A stretch of DNA of 64,000 bases. It comes from Planctomycetota bacterium (lineage in GTDB: Bacteria; Planctomycetota; Phycisphaerae; Phycisphaerales; UBA1924). Below, piece after piece: positions 34,304 to 43,067 of this stretch. The stretch spans positions 1-64,000 of the forward strand of contig JAFLCN010000016.1 of assembly GCA_017303555.1 (NCBI GenBank), in the 5' to 3' direction. Below the pieces are notes generated by a model. That model had not been told where the DNA came from and searched no databases. It worked only from the letters and a program-made list of their open reading frames with translations. Made by a program: the position numbers and the translations under genes. How positions within the stretch are numbered: position 1 is the first letter of the stretch; each line of letters starts with the position of its first letter.

Positions 34304-36220
34304 GTGCTCTCAATCTCGAATCGCTCCGTGTTCACCCGGGCCGCCATGCTGACGCTTTGGGCCGGGCTTGCCGCCCCGGTCGCGCCCGCCCTCGCGGAAC
34401 CCGCGGCACCCGGCACTAAGATCGCGGTCCGCACCGCCGATGACCTTCCCCGCCACACGTACAAGATCGATGGCAAGGCGAGCGATTTTCTGGTCAGCGA
34501 CGCGGCGTTCAAGGCCTTCGTAGCCGAACTGAAGGCCAACACCCTTGCTGACCTCGAGAAGTACGACATCCAGGACAAGACCACCCTCAAGGGCTACCAC
34601 ACGACGCTTCAGCAGATCGCTGTCTTTGAACGAAACTTCGATGAGGCCTTCCGCCAGATCGAGCTCGCCCGCGCGCTCGAAGGCAAGGAATCGTCCAGAC
34701 TGATGATGGGCCAAGTCCTCCAGTCGATGGTCGCGGCCCGCAAGGCCTCCAACGAAGGGGCCGACAAGCCCGCCTACTTCGCCGCGTTCCAGACCGAGCT
34801 CAACAAGCGTGTTGGCGCATTGCCCTGGGAAAAGGTCCGCGAGAGCGTGCTTCAGGCACGCTCGACCGCTCAGATCGTCAACAAGGAACTCATCCTCGGT
34901 CAGGTCAAAGCCAACCTCGACCCCATCGTGGAGAAGAACAAGGGCGAGATTTCCGGTGATGTCGTCGGCGGCATGATCGGCATGCGCAACATGCTCGATA
35001 CGATGCTCGAGCTTCAGCCCTCGGTCGCCGAGGTGTACGGCAAGCTCGCCGAGACCAACAGCAAGCCCCGTGTGGATGTGCTGAGCGCCAACAACGTCGT
35101 GCTCGCGCCGACCGACAAGGCCTCGCCCGTCGTCATCGGAATCTGGGATTCGGGCGTCGATGTTTCGCTCTTCTCCGGCAAGCTCTGGGAGAACGCCGGC
35201 GAGAAATCAGACACGAAGGACAATGACAACGACGGTTTTACCGACAACGTCAACGGCATCGCGTACGACATGTACTGGAAGCCGACCAGCGGCCTGCTCA
35301 TCTCGATCGACGAGATGAAGTCGCCGGTCAGCCTTGTTGAATCGCACACCAAGGGCGTGGGCGACAGCCAAGCCGGCGTGCAGAGCCCCGAGGCCGAGGC
35401 GTTCCGCGCGTACGTCAAGGGCCTCAAGTCCGATCAAGTCCAAGGCTTCATGGAAGATATTGGCCTCTACGGAAACTACTCGCACGGCACGCACGTGTCG
35501 GGGATCGCAGCCGAGGGCAACCCCTTCGCCCGCATCTTCGGTGTGCGCCTCACCTTCGACTTCAAGTCGATCCCGCGTTACACCTGGACCAAGGAATTCG
35601 CGACCGACATGGCCAAGAGCTTCACCGACACGGTCGCGGCGATGCGCAAAGCCGGCGTCCGCGTCGTGAACATGTCGTGGGGCCTCGGTCGCGAGAGCAT
35701 CGAGCAGGAGCTCGAGGCGAAGGGCGTGGGCGCGAACAAGGAAGAGCGTGCAGCGCTCTCGCGCGAGTATTTCAAGATCATCTCCGACGCGATGACGGCT
35801 GCGATGGCGAGCGCGCCGGAGATCCTGTTTGTTCCCGCGGCGGGCAACAGTGACAACGACAACGCATTCGCGGAACTCATCCCCTCGGGCATCACGCTTC
35901 CAAACGTGATGACGGTCGGTGCGATCGACTCGTCGGGCAAGCCGACGAGCTTCACGACCTTCGGCAAAGGCGTCACGATCTACGCGAACGGCTTTGAAGT
36001 GGAAAGCTACGTGCCGGGAGGCAAGCGCTTCAAGTACAGCGGCACATCGATGGCGGCGCCGAACGTGACCAACCTCGTCGGCAAGATGCTCGCGGTGAAT
36101 CCGAAGCTGACGACGGCGGAAGTGGTGGAGGCGATCCGCGCGAACGCCGATCCGATGCCGGGCTACGACGGGCGGTTCATCATCAACCCGAAGAAGACGG
36201 TTGCCGCCGTCCGCAAGTAA
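34304..36220 (+). CDS. Exported subtilisin-like serine protease (S8)
   Basis: 638 aa with a signal peptide (MLTLWAGLAAPVAPALAEP). A helical region of about 240 residues precedes the protease domain. The catalytic triad is visible: Asp in VIGIWDSGVDVS (about 282), His in YSHGTHVSGIAAEG (about 393), Ser in YSGTSMAAPNV (about 582). The Asp-His gap is about 110 residues, much longer than in subtilisin, and includes an acidic, probably calcium-binding segment (DTKDNDNDGFTDNVNG). GTG start with AAAGGAA upstream. The 5' region is structured. It is probably periplasmic or secreted. Confidence 0.9.
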   Translation: MLSISNRSVFTRAAMLTLWAGLAAPVAPALAEPAAPGTKIAVRTADDLPRHTYKIDGKASDFLVSDAAFKAFVAELKANTLADLEKYDIQDKTTLKGYHTTLQQIAVFERNFDEAFRQIELARALEGKESSRLMMGQVLQSMVAARKASNEGADKPAYFAAFQTELNKRVGALPWEKVRESVLQARSTAQIVNKELILGQVKANLDPIVEKNKGEISGDVVGGMIGMRNMLDTMLELQPSVAEVYGKLAETNSKPRVDVLSANNVVLAPTDKASPVVIGIWDSGVDVSLFSGKLWENAGEKSDTKDNDNDGFTDNVNGIAYDMYWKPTSGLLISIDEMKSPVSLVESHTKGVGDSQAGVQSPEAEAFRAYVKGLKSDQVQGFMEDIGLYGNYSHGTHVSGIAAEGNPFARIFGVRLTFDFKSIPRYTWTKEFATDMAKSFTDTVAAMRKAGVRVVNMSWGLGRESIEQELEAKGVGANKEERAALSREYFKIISDAMTAAMASAPEILFVPAAGNSDNDNAFAELIPSGITLPNVMTVGAIDSSGKPTSFTTFGKGVTIYANGFEVESYVPGGKRFKYSGTSMAAPNVTNLVGKMLAVNPKLTTAEVVEAIRANADPMPGYDGRFIINPKKTVAAVRK

Positions 36221-36228
36221 TGTGCTGA

Positions 36229-36298
36229 GTCCTTTGGTCCTGAGTCCTGGGTCGAGCCGGGCATTGCTCGAATGAACACCGGCGCAGGACACAGGACA
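36229..36298. repeat. Heptamer repeats in inverted orientation
   Basis: Left part: GTCC at 36229, 36237 and 36244, then GTC at 36251 (steps 8, 7, 7). Right part: CAGGACA twice in tandem (36285-36298), the reverse complement of the left unit. It lies between the S8 stop and the terminator. Confidence 0.65.
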
Positions 36299-36316
36299 CA
36301 AATCACAGGCTGAAAA

Positions 36317-36341
36317 AAAACCCCGCTGAACGCGGGGTTTT
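36317..36341. terminator. Bidirectional terminator
   Basis: AAAACCCCGC, a 5-nt loop and GCGGGGTTTT form a 10-bp stem with T-runs on both strands. It is shared by the convergent S8 peptidase and SYLF lipoprotein genes. Confidence 0.9.
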
Positions 36342-36364
36342 CATTTTCAGATGTGTCCGTGAAT

Positions 36365-36946
36365 TTACATGGCCGACTGCATGTTCGCATCTGGCCAGAA
36401 GCGTGCCGCACCGAGGTTGGCGGTGAGGGCGAAGCCCGAGGCGGTCATCTGATAGACCTGCACGCCATCGGTGTTGGTGCCGGCCTGGTTGCTGGTCGAG
36501 TTGCCCGTCACGCCGGCCGAGGCGGTTCCGCCCCATTGCCAGTTGCCGGCGACGAAGCGATCGAACGTCGCCTGGTCCTTGAAGATGATGACGATGCGGT
36601 TTTCCTGAGCGCTGACGCCGGCGTTGAGCGAGTTGCTCGACATGCGCATGAACGTCTGCTTGCCGGTGTTGCGGGCTTCGGCCACGCCGAAGCCGTTGCT
36701 GCCACCGACGACCGCGCCCATGGCGATGGTCTGGAAAACGGCGTAGCCCGCGGCGGACTGGAGCGAGTCCTTTGCCGCCGGGTGCTCACGCTCGAGGCGA
36801 GCCAGGGCCTGATCGCGCATGAGCAGCGTGCTGGCCTGGCGCTCCGAGGTGGTCTGGCCCGACGGAGTGGCGCAGCCGCTCACCACGCCCGTCATCCCGG
36901 CGATACCGGCGATCATCAGCGCACACGCAATGTTCCGAGTCTGCAT
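36365..36946 (-). CDS. SYLF/YSC84-like lipoprotein
   Basis: 193 aa. Signal MIAGIAGMTGVVSGC followed by ATPSG gives a lipoprotein site. The mature part matches the SYLF (YSC84, lipid-binding) domain: AAGYAVFQTIAMGAVVGG, GFGVAEARNTGKQTFMRM and RIVIIFKDQATFDRFVAG. It binds lipids in eukaryotic relatives; the bacterial periplasmic role is unknown. AAGGAA lies a few nt before the ATG at 36946. It shares a bidirectional terminator with the S8 peptidase gene. Confidence 0.83.
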   Translation of the reverse strand: MQTRNIACALMIAGIAGMTGVVSGCATPSGQTTSERQASTLLMRDQALARLEREHPAAKDSLQSAAGYAVFQTIAMGAVVGGSNGFGVAEARNTGKQTFMRMSSNSLNAGVSAQENRIVIIFKDQATFDRFVAGNWQWGGTASAGVTGNSTSNQAGTNTDGVQVYQMTASGFALTANLGAARFWPDANMQSAM

Positions 36947-37150
36947 CTTTGTTTCCTTTAGAGTTCCCGCAAGCGTTCCGGCGCGACAACGCGCCCGCGA
37001 GTCCGAACGCACGCCATGACTCTATCAGACCAAGCGAAAAGCTTTCTCGGAGGGTGCAGTGATTCCTTCGTTTGCGCAAATCCATGTCTTTTATGGAGTT
37101 ACGCGGAAAACCGGCCGCCCGCGACCAAGCCACGCGTCAACTTCGGCCAT

Positions 37151-37954
37151 TCATGCGCGTGCCGAAGCGTCCAAGACGAGCATCGCAAACGCCATCGCGG
37201 CCATGCCCAGGTCCTCGATCAGCGTCACCGTCGTCATCGGAAGTTTGATCGCGGTGCCCAGGCACGCGCAGCGGATCGCCCGTTTGTCGAGCAGCGCGCG
37301 CAGCACGCCGACCGATCCGACAAGCATCAGTGCGATGGTGAAGATGTTTGTCGCCGCCGGCGACCACCCGCCGAGATACGCAACGCCGAGCGCGAGTTCG
37401 AGGAACGGGTAGATCCAGCCCCACGGCTTCCAGGCGCGGGCGATGATGTCGTACGAGCGATACGCATCGGCGAAGCCGCGCAGGTCGAGCAGCTTGAAGA
37501 AGGAAAAGACGAGGAAGAAGCCGGCCATGAAATCGTTCATGAAGCCGTGCCACGACCACGTTCCGCGTGCGAGCTGCGCGATCGCGCACACGCCGCAGAT
37601 GTAGCCGACCACGAGCAGCAGCGGGTAGAAGCTCGGCTTGGCTTCTCCCGAAATCGTTCCGGCGGGTGCCGGAGCGGCGGGCGCCTGGACGGCCAGAGCC
37701 GGCGCGGCAATCGGGGCGAGCGGAGAAAGGGTGTACGCGCCGGCATGCCGCAGCGCGCTGCGGAGAGCATCATCCAAAGACGCCGGTGTCGCGACTTGGT
37801 CCGTCCGTATTACTGCCCGGGGCGGGTGGAGGGTGACCGTCGCATCCTGCACGCCGGAAACGCTCTTCAGCGCCTCGGTGACGCGGCGAACGCATGCGCT
37901 GCAGGTCATTCCTCCAATCTCGAACGCCCGATCGCCCATGTGGTGTGATTCCAT
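37151..37954 (-). CDS. Heavy-metal-associated domain fused to MauE-like membrane domain
   Basis: 267 aa. An N-terminal HMA domain with IGGMTCSACVRRVTEAL (metal-binding CxxC) is followed by an Ala/Pro linker and a four-helix MauE/DoxX-like membrane domain (LLLVVGYICGVCAIAQL through to the conserved CACLGTAIKLPMTTVTLIED). MauE proteins help disulfide formation or maturation in the periplasm; the HMA unit suggests copper handling. The start could also be the ATG at 37939. It diverges from the GH13 gene, with a 57-bp gap. Confidence 0.82.
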   Translation of the reverse strand: MESHHMGDRAFEIGGMTCSACVRRVTEALKSVSGVQDATVTLHPPRAVIRTDQVATPASLDDALRSALRHAGAYTLSPLAPIAAPALAVQAPAAPAPAGTISGEAKPSFYPLLLVVGYICGVCAIAQLARGTWSWHGFMNDFMAGFFLVFSFFKLLDLRGFADAYRSYDIIARAWKPWGWIYPFLELALGVAYLGGWSPAATNIFTIALMLVGSVGVLRALLDKRAIRCACLGTAIKLPMTTVTLIEDLGMAAMAFAMLVLDASARA

Positions 37955-37999
37955 GGCCCGGATCCGGATCTGGACCGGGCACCCATTGGATGCCGCTTC

Positions 38000-38005
38000 T
38001 ACCCT
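38000..38005 (+). promoter_or_regulatory. TANNNT element before the GH13 gene
   Basis: TACCCT ends 6 nt before the ATG at 38012; no Shine-Dalgarno site. Confidence 0.45.
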
Positions 38006-38011
38006 TGCGGT

Positions 38012-39727
38012 ATGCAAAAAGCCGCTCTTTTGCTGTTGGCCGGGGCGTTCATTTCTTCGCTTGCGATCGGGCAGGCAACGACCAATCCGGCGGCGGCCTC
38101 GAAAAAGACTGAGCTTGCCGACCGATCCGATCAGCGGATGGACAACTGGTGGAACGATTCGGTGTTCTATCAGGTCTTCGTGCGCTCGTTCAAGGACTCG
38201 GAGAAGGGCCCGCTCGCGAACGACGGCATCGGCGACTTTGCGGGGTTGATCGAAAAGCTCGACTATCTGAACGACGGCGACCCGAACACGACGAGCGACC
38301 TGGGCGTGACCGCGCTGTGGCTCATGCCGGTGTTTGAAGGTCCGACGTACCACGGCTATGAGACGAGCGACTACTACAAGATCGAGAGCGAGCACGGGAC
38401 CAACGAGGACTTCAAACGCTTCATGGCCGAGTGCAAGAAGCGGGGGATCCGCGTGATTCTCGATCTGGTGCTGAATCACACATCCAGCCAGCACCCGTGG
38501 TTCAAGAACGCGGCGGACCCGAAGGATCCGCACCACGACTGGTTCATCTGGTCGAAGGACAAGCCGGCGTGGAAAGGTCCGTGGAATCAGGAAGTCTGGT
38601 TCAACGCGGCCGATGCGGGAGGCCGGCGCAGCACCGTGGGCGGCGGCGGGCCGTACTTCTACGGCATCTTCTCCAGCCACATGCCCGATTTGAACTACCA
38701 CAATCCGGAAGTGACCAAGGAGATGAACAAGGTCACCGAGTTCTGGATCAAGGACTACGGCGTGGACGGCTATCGCCTCGATGCGATCCGCCACCTCGTC
38801 GAGAACGGCGCGCAGCAGGAAAACGTGCCCGAGACGCACGAGTGGCTCCGCAACTGGCACAAGTTCTATAAGTCGATTGACAAGAACGCCTTCACAGTCG
38901 GTGAGGTCTGGACCGACACAGCGACGATCGCCAGCTACGTGCCGGACCAGCTCGATACGTGCTTTGAGTTCGACATGTCGTTCGCGACGATTGATGCGGT
39001 GAACGCGGGTGATGCGAAGCGGATCAAGGACGCGACGGTGAACGCGTGGAAGGCGTACCCGCGGAACCAATTCTGCACGTTCCTCAGCAATCACGATCAG
39101 ACGCGGGTGATGACGCGCTTCGGTGATGACTTTTCGAAGGCCAAACTCGCGGCCAGCCTGCTCTTCACGCAGCCGGGCATCCCCTTCATGTATTACGGCG
39201 AAGAGCTGGGCGTGGTGGGGGACAAGCCCGACGAAAACCTGCGCACGCCGATGCAGTGGAACGCGGACGCGACGAAAGCCGGCTTCACTTCGGGCAAGCC
39301 GTGGCGGGCCGCGAACAAGGACACGGCGACCAAGAACGTGCAGGCTGCATCGTCCGATCCGAACTCACTGCTGAATCTCTACAAGACGCTGGTGCGGCTG
39401 CGCCAGGCCAACCCGGCGCTCGCGAAGGGCGAATACACGCCCCTCGAAGCGAGCGACAAGAGCGTGTACGCGTTTGCGCGGACTGAGGGAAATCAGACGA
39501 TCATCGTCGTGGCGAATCTTTCGGACAAGCCGGTGCAGGGATGCCGCATCCGCGCAGCTTCGGGCTCGTTCGGTAAGGTCGGCGTGCCTCGAGAACTGCT
39601 GCAAACCGGCACCGCGATCAATCCGGCAGCGCCGCGTGTGGTCGGCAAAGGCGGCATCGCGGACTATGTGCCGGTGAACCAGCTCGCGCCGCGGAGCGTG
39701 TATGTGCTGGATGTGTCGGGGAAGTAA
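38012..39727 (+). CDS. Exported GH13 alpha-amylase-family enzyme
   Basis: 571 aa with a signal peptide (LLLLAGAFISSLAIG). The TIM barrel starts at WNDSVFYQVFVRSFKDSEKG. Conserved GH13 regions: DLVLNHTSSQHPWF; GYRLDAIRHL (nucleophile Asp, about 255); VGEVW (acid Glu, about 296); FLSNHDQTRV (Asp, about 359). A C-terminal beta-sandwich follows. The sequence resembles oligo-1,6-glucosidase and trehalose-synthase-like members that work on short alpha-glucans, here outside the cytoplasm. Leaderless-type start. Confidence 0.92.
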   Translation: MQKAALLLLAGAFISSLAIGQATTNPAAASKKTELADRSDQRMDNWWNDSVFYQVFVRSFKDSEKGPLANDGIGDFAGLIEKLDYLNDGDPNTTSDLGVTALWLMPVFEGPTYHGYETSDYYKIESEHGTNEDFKRFMAECKKRGIRVILDLVLNHTSSQHPWFKNAADPKDPHHDWFIWSKDKPAWKGPWNQEVWFNAADAGGRRSTVGGGGPYFYGIFSSHMPDLNYHNPEVTKEMNKVTEFWIKDYGVDGYRLDAIRHLVENGAQQENVPETHEWLRNWHKFYKSIDKNAFTVGEVWTDTATIASYVPDQLDTCFEFDMSFATIDAVNAGDAKRIKDATVNAWKAYPRNQFCTFLSNHDQTRVMTRFGDDFSKAKLAASLLFTQPGIPFMYYGEELGVVGDKPDENLRTPMQWNADATKAGFTSGKPWRAANKDTATKNVQAASSDPNSLLNLYKTLVRLRQANPALAKGEYTPLEASDKSVYAFARTEGNQTIIVVANLSDKPVQGCRIRAASGSFGKVGVPRELLQTGTAINPAAPRVVGKGGIADYVPVNQLAPRSVYVLDVSGK

Positions 39728-39736
39728 AACGCCAGA

Positions 39737-40192
39737 TCAGCGCCGGCCCGGCGGCTTGGACGGTGCTGGATCGCTCGTTGTCGCGGCGCTTTCTGCCTCT
39801 TCACCCGACAAGTCTTTGAGCATCTTCTCAAGCGACTTCACGACCGCTTCGGCCTTGTCTTCCTTCGCCCGCGCGATCATTCCGGTGAAGAGTTCTTCCG
39901 CGTAGGCACTCTCATCGAACGAGCTTTCGTCACGGGATGACCGGAAACGGCCTCCAGGCCGGTAGCTCACTTTGTATGAATGCTCGAACGCCTCATCATG
40001 CGAGACATCGACGAGCCAGTCGCAGTAGTCCTTGTTCGACTTGTAGCAGTCGCATTTTTCGATCAGAGCGTGGGCTTCCTTGCGGTACTCCTCTCCGACC
40101 CTGCTCTTCCTCAGATACATGTTGCCGATGCCCGCGAGCATCACGACCAGCACGACAATCAAGCCGCCGATAGAACCAACACGTCCGAACAT
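39737..40192 (-). CDS. Membrane-anchored protein of unknown function
   Basis: 151 aa: one N-terminal helix (GLIVVLVVMLAGIGNMYL), then a soluble charged domain with cysteines in EKCDCYKSNKDYC and a disordered C-terminus ending SKPPGRR. No family recognised. GGAGG is 6-7 nt before the ATG at 40192. A palindrome shared with the 8.1 kb locus lies about 105 bp upstream, in the gap behind the LuxR-type gene. Confidence 0.7.
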   Translation of the reverse strand: MFGRVGSIGGLIVVLVVMLAGIGNMYLRKSRVGEEYRKEAHALIEKCDCYKSNKDYCDWLVDVSHDEAFEHSYKVSYRPGGRFRSSRDESSFDESAYAEELFTGMIARAKEDKAEAVVKSLEKMLKDLSGEEAESAATTSDPAPSKPPGRR

Positions 40193-40296
40193 AACCGCCT
40201 CCCCGGACTAAGAATCGCAGATGATCGGCCCCGTTGCCGACAAGCTCGTCCCACCATATCAGGTGGAGAGACTTCTCACAAGTGCATGCAAGTGCG

Positions 40297-40314
40297 ATCC
40301 ACAGATTTGTGGAT
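40297..40314. promoter_or_regulatory. Second copy of ATCCACA-N4-TGTGGAT
   Basis: ATCCACA (40297-40303), GATT, TGTGGAT (40308-40314). Same arms and spacing as the core of the palindrome at 8071-8094. It lies between the LuxR-type gene (stop 40344) and the gene starting at 40192. Confidence 0.5.
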
Positions 40315-40343
40315 TGGCTTGGACGTTCGATAACGGTGGAGAA

Positions 40344-41087
40344 CTACACCCGCTCTTTTTCCGCATCCGCAAACCGCAGACCGGCCCGCTGCGCGACATT
40401 CGCCAGCTTCACCCGGTCGTCGATCTTGAGCTTCTTGCCGATGTTTTCGCGGTGGGTGTTAATCGTCTTCACCGAGCGGTGAAGCACCTTGGCGATCTCT
40501 GCCGCGGCAAGGCCCTGGCCGAGCAGCGCGAGCACTTCCAGTTCACGACTTGTCAAGACATCGAGGGGGCCGAGGTCCACCAGCTCGCTATCGATCTTGT
40601 CGAAGCCGTCGCCGTGCTTGAGTTCTTCGCCTTTGCCTTCGCCGCTCACGCGTTTGGTGATGACGAGCAGATGGCGGGGCATGTCGCCGCCGTGGTGTTC
40701 GTGGGCTTCCATCGGCTCGGCACCCTCGGCGTCGAGGGGGTGGATCCACGAGAACTGCTGGCGTCCTTCCCAGATCGAACGCAACTGAATGGGCTTGCCG
40801 CTCTCTGCGGCTTTCTTCATAAGGGAGAGCCGTTCGTGCACCCAGGATGCCGGGTAGAGATCCCCGAGGTTCTGGCCGATGGCTTCCGTCGCGGTTTTCT
40901 TGTCTCCGAAGAAGAGCTTGGCCATCTGCGGATTGGTCCAGAAGATCTGGCCGTCCTCGCCGAGGATGGCGACTCCGATCATCGGGTCGGCTCCGAGCGC
41001 GGCAAACACGCCCTTGAGTTCATCGACGGCAATGCCGGAGGGCAATGGGGGGACGGTTTCACTGGTCGCCGGGGGGTTCAAGCTCAT
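40344..41087 (-). CDS. PAS-LuxR transcriptional regulator (copy 2)
   Basis: 247 aa. N-terminal PAS-like sensor (IGVAILGEDGQIFWTNPQMA) and a C-terminal LuxR/FixJ-type HTH: LTSRELEVLALLGQGLAAAE, then KTINTHRENIGKKL. No phosphoacceptor domain. It is a tandem paralogue of the next gene (41108-41824); the HTH parts are nearly identical while the PAS parts have diverged. Start at 41087 with TATGCT 6 nt upstream and no Shine-Dalgarno site, so each copy seems to have its own promoter. Confidence 0.87.
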   Translation of the reverse strand: MSLNPPATSETVPPLPSGIAVDELKGVFAALGADPMIGVAILGEDGQIFWTNPQMAKLFFGDKKTATEAIGQNLGDLYPASWVHERLSLMKKAAESGKPIQLRSIWEGRQQFSWIHPLDAEGAEPMEAHEHHGGDMPRHLLVITKRVSGEGKGEELKHGDGFDKIDSELVDLGPLDVLTSRELEVLALLGQGLAAAEIAKVLHRSVKTINTHRENIGKKLKIDDRVKLANVAQRAGLRFADAEKERV

Positions 41088-41093
41088 GGCCCA

Positions 41094-41099
41094 AGCATA
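41094..41099 (-). promoter_or_regulatory. TANNNT element before the LuxR-type gene at 41087
   Basis: TATGCT on the minus strand ends 6 nt before the ATG at 41087. Confidence 0.45.
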
Positions 41100-41107
41100 C
41101 CACCGAC

Positions 41108-41824
41108 TCAGGTTCTTTCCCGAGCGGCATCGGCCAGCCGCAGACCCGCCCGCTGGGCAACGACGGCCAGCTTGACCCGATCGTCGATCTTGAGCTTCTT
41201 GCCGATGCTCTCGCGATGGGTGTTGATGGTCTTCACCGAACGGTGCAAGACCGAGGCGATGTCCGCCGCGGAAAGCCCCTGACCGAGCAGGGCGAGAACT
41301 TCCAACTCGCGGGTGCTCAGCACGTCCAGCGGACCGAGGTCGATGACCTTGGTGTCGAACTTCTCGAACTCGACCATCGGGAAGAGGTCTTTGGCGTTCT
41401 CGTCGCCCCGGACTTTGCGGCTGATTGTCAGGACTTGTGTGCCGGTGGCACTCTCGCCGGTATCGGCCGGTTCGGCTTTGATGGGCTGGAGCCAGGTATA
41501 GACCTGCTCGCCCCGCCAAATGGTGCGCATCAGCGCGGGCTTGCCGCTCGCGGCGCATTGATCGATCACCGAGACGACCTCGTTCGCGAAGGCTTCCGGG
41601 TAGACCTCTTTGAGTTTGCGCCCGATGGACTGCGCCGGGCTTGCATCCGGTCCGCGGAACATTTTCGAGAGCTGCGGATTGACCCAGATCACAGCGCCGC
41701 CCGCACCGAAAATAGCAACGCCGCTCATGGGGTCTGAGCCGAGCGCCGCACCCAGCGCCTGAAGCTGCGTGTGCCCGAGTGAGCCCCCACTCCCAACGGC
41801 GTCCTTTTTTGGGCCGGTGGTCAT
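41108..41824 (-). CDS. PAS-LuxR transcriptional regulator (copy 1)
   Basis: 238 aa. PAS-like sensor (SGVAIFGAGGAVIWVNPQLS) followed by the HTH LSTRELEVLALLGQGLSAAD and KTINTHRESIGKKLKIDDRV. The linker between the two domains differs from copy 2. Two such regulators side by side with separate leaderless-type promoters (TAGAAT 6 nt before the ATG at 41824) suggest duplication followed by a change in the signal sensed. The ligand is unknown. Confidence 0.87.
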   Translation of the reverse strand: MTTGPKKDAVGSGGSLGHTQLQALGAALGSDPMSGVAIFGAGGAVIWVNPQLSKMFRGPDASPAQSIGRKLKEVYPEAFANEVVSVIDQCAASGKPALMRTIWRGEQVYTWLQPIKAEPADTGESATGTQVLTISRKVRGDENAKDLFPMVEFEKFDTKVIDLGPLDVLSTRELEVLALLGQGLSAADIASVLHRSVKTINTHRESIGKKLKIDDRVKLAVVAQRAGLRLADAARERT

Positions 41825-41830
41825 GACTCT

Positions 41831-41836
41831 ATTCTA
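41831..41836 (-). promoter_or_regulatory. TANNNT element before the LuxR-type gene at 41824
   Basis: TAGAAT on the minus strand ends 6 nt before the ATG; close to the TATAAT consensus. Confidence 0.5.
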
Positions 41837-41897
41837 CGCATTCCTACCGACCTTCGGCAACCCGAACGAAAAGAAAACAGACCTAAAACCCTCTTCA

Positions 41898-43067
41898 TCA
41901 ATCGTCGTCTGAGGGGATTGCACAATGCCCGCCGTGCTTGGCGTGGTAATCCTGGTGGTACTCCTCGGCGGGCCAGAAGCCCGCGGCATGACCCGGCTGC
42001 CCGGCGAGTTCGAGCGTGGTGACGATCTTCCGAGCCTGGAACTTCGGTTTTGCGCTCTGTTCCGCGATGAATGCTTTCGCTTCGGCGAGCTGCTTGTCGT
42101 CGGCGGCGAAGATCGCGCTCCGGTATTGCCGCCCGTGGTCGGGCCCTTGCTTGTCGAGCTGGGTGGGATCGTGGAACTTGAAGAACTTGGCGAGCAGGTC
42201 CTTGTAGGTGACGCGCGCGGGATCGAAAACGATCTTGACGACTTCCGCGTGCTCGGTGTCGGTGTAGCAGACTTCTTTGTACGTCGGGTTGGCTTTGTGG
42301 CCGCCCATGTAGCCGCTGACGGCGTCGATCACGCCGGGCACCTGCTGGAAAAGATCCTCAACGCCCCAGAAGCAGCCGCCACCGAAGTAGGCCGTGTCGG
42401 TTTTCAGAGGCTGGCTCTCGGGCGGCAGCTCGAGCTTGCCGTCCTTCTTCTCGACAAACTCGAGCGAGGCGCTGTTCACGCAGTAGCGAAGGCCGGTCGG
42501 CTTCGGCCCGTCGTCGAACACGTGCCCGAGGTGCGCCGTGCAGCGCTCGCACAGGATCTCGATGCGCTCCATGCCCAGGCTGCCGTCCTTGTGGTACGCA
42601 ACGTGGTCGTTGTCGTACGGCTGAAAGAAGCTCGGCCAGCCGGTGCCGGAGTTGAACTTGTTCTCGCTCGAGAAGAGCGGCAGCCCGCAGAGGCGGCAGA
42701 CGTACACGCCTTCTTTGTGGTTGTCGAGCAGCGTGCCGCAGAAGGGGCGCTCGGTGCCCTTCGCGAGGACGACGTTCTTTTCCTCGGGTGTGAGCTTTCG
42801 CGCGAGCAGATCGATCTTGCCCTGAGAGAGCGGGGTGACGTCGTAGCCGCTCTTGGAATACCGCGGACCTTCTTTCTTTGTGGCTTTTTCGCCGGCGTTG
42901 CTGATCATGCTCTTCAGAGTCCCTTTGTCGTTGGAGGTTTCACCATTGTCGGTGAGCGGCGCGTTGCCCGCACTGGCCCCGCCGGCCTGCGCGCGCGATG
43001 CGTAGAAAACCCCGCCAGCGATTGCCGCGGCTGCCACGAACAGCAGGATCAATCCGAGAACGCGCAT
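41898..43067 (-). CDS. msrBA: Exported fused methionine sulfoxide reductase MsrB-MsrA
   Basis: 389 aa. An N-terminal anchor or signal (LILLFVAAAAIAGGVFYAS), MsrB at about residues 55-205, and MsrA from about 215 to the end. MsrB has the zinc cysteines in VCRLCG and CERC and the catalytic Cys in LRYCVNSASLEF. MsrA has GGGCFWGVEDLF with its nucleophile, and QPGHAAGFWPAEEYHQDY. It repairs both R- and S-methionine sulfoxide of envelope proteins. GGGAGA 6 nt before the ATG at 43067. Confidence 0.93.
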   Translation of the reverse strand: MRVLGLILLFVAAAAIAGGVFYASRAQAGGASAGNAPLTDNGETSNDKGTLKSMISNAGEKATKKEGPRYSKSGYDVTPLSQGKIDLLARKLTPEEKNVVLAKGTERPFCGTLLDNHKEGVYVCRLCGLPLFSSENKFNSGTGWPSFFQPYDNDHVAYHKDGSLGMERIEILCERCTAHLGHVFDDGPKPTGLRYCVNSASLEFVEKKDGKLELPPESQPLKTDTAYFGGGCFWGVEDLFQQVPGVIDAVSGYMGGHKANPTYKEVCYTDTEHAEVVKIVFDPARVTYKDLLAKFFKFHDPTQLDKQGPDHGRQYRSAIFAADDKQLAEAKAFIAEQSAKPKFQARKIVTTLELAGQPGHAAGFWPAEEYHQDYHAKHGGHCAIPSDDD

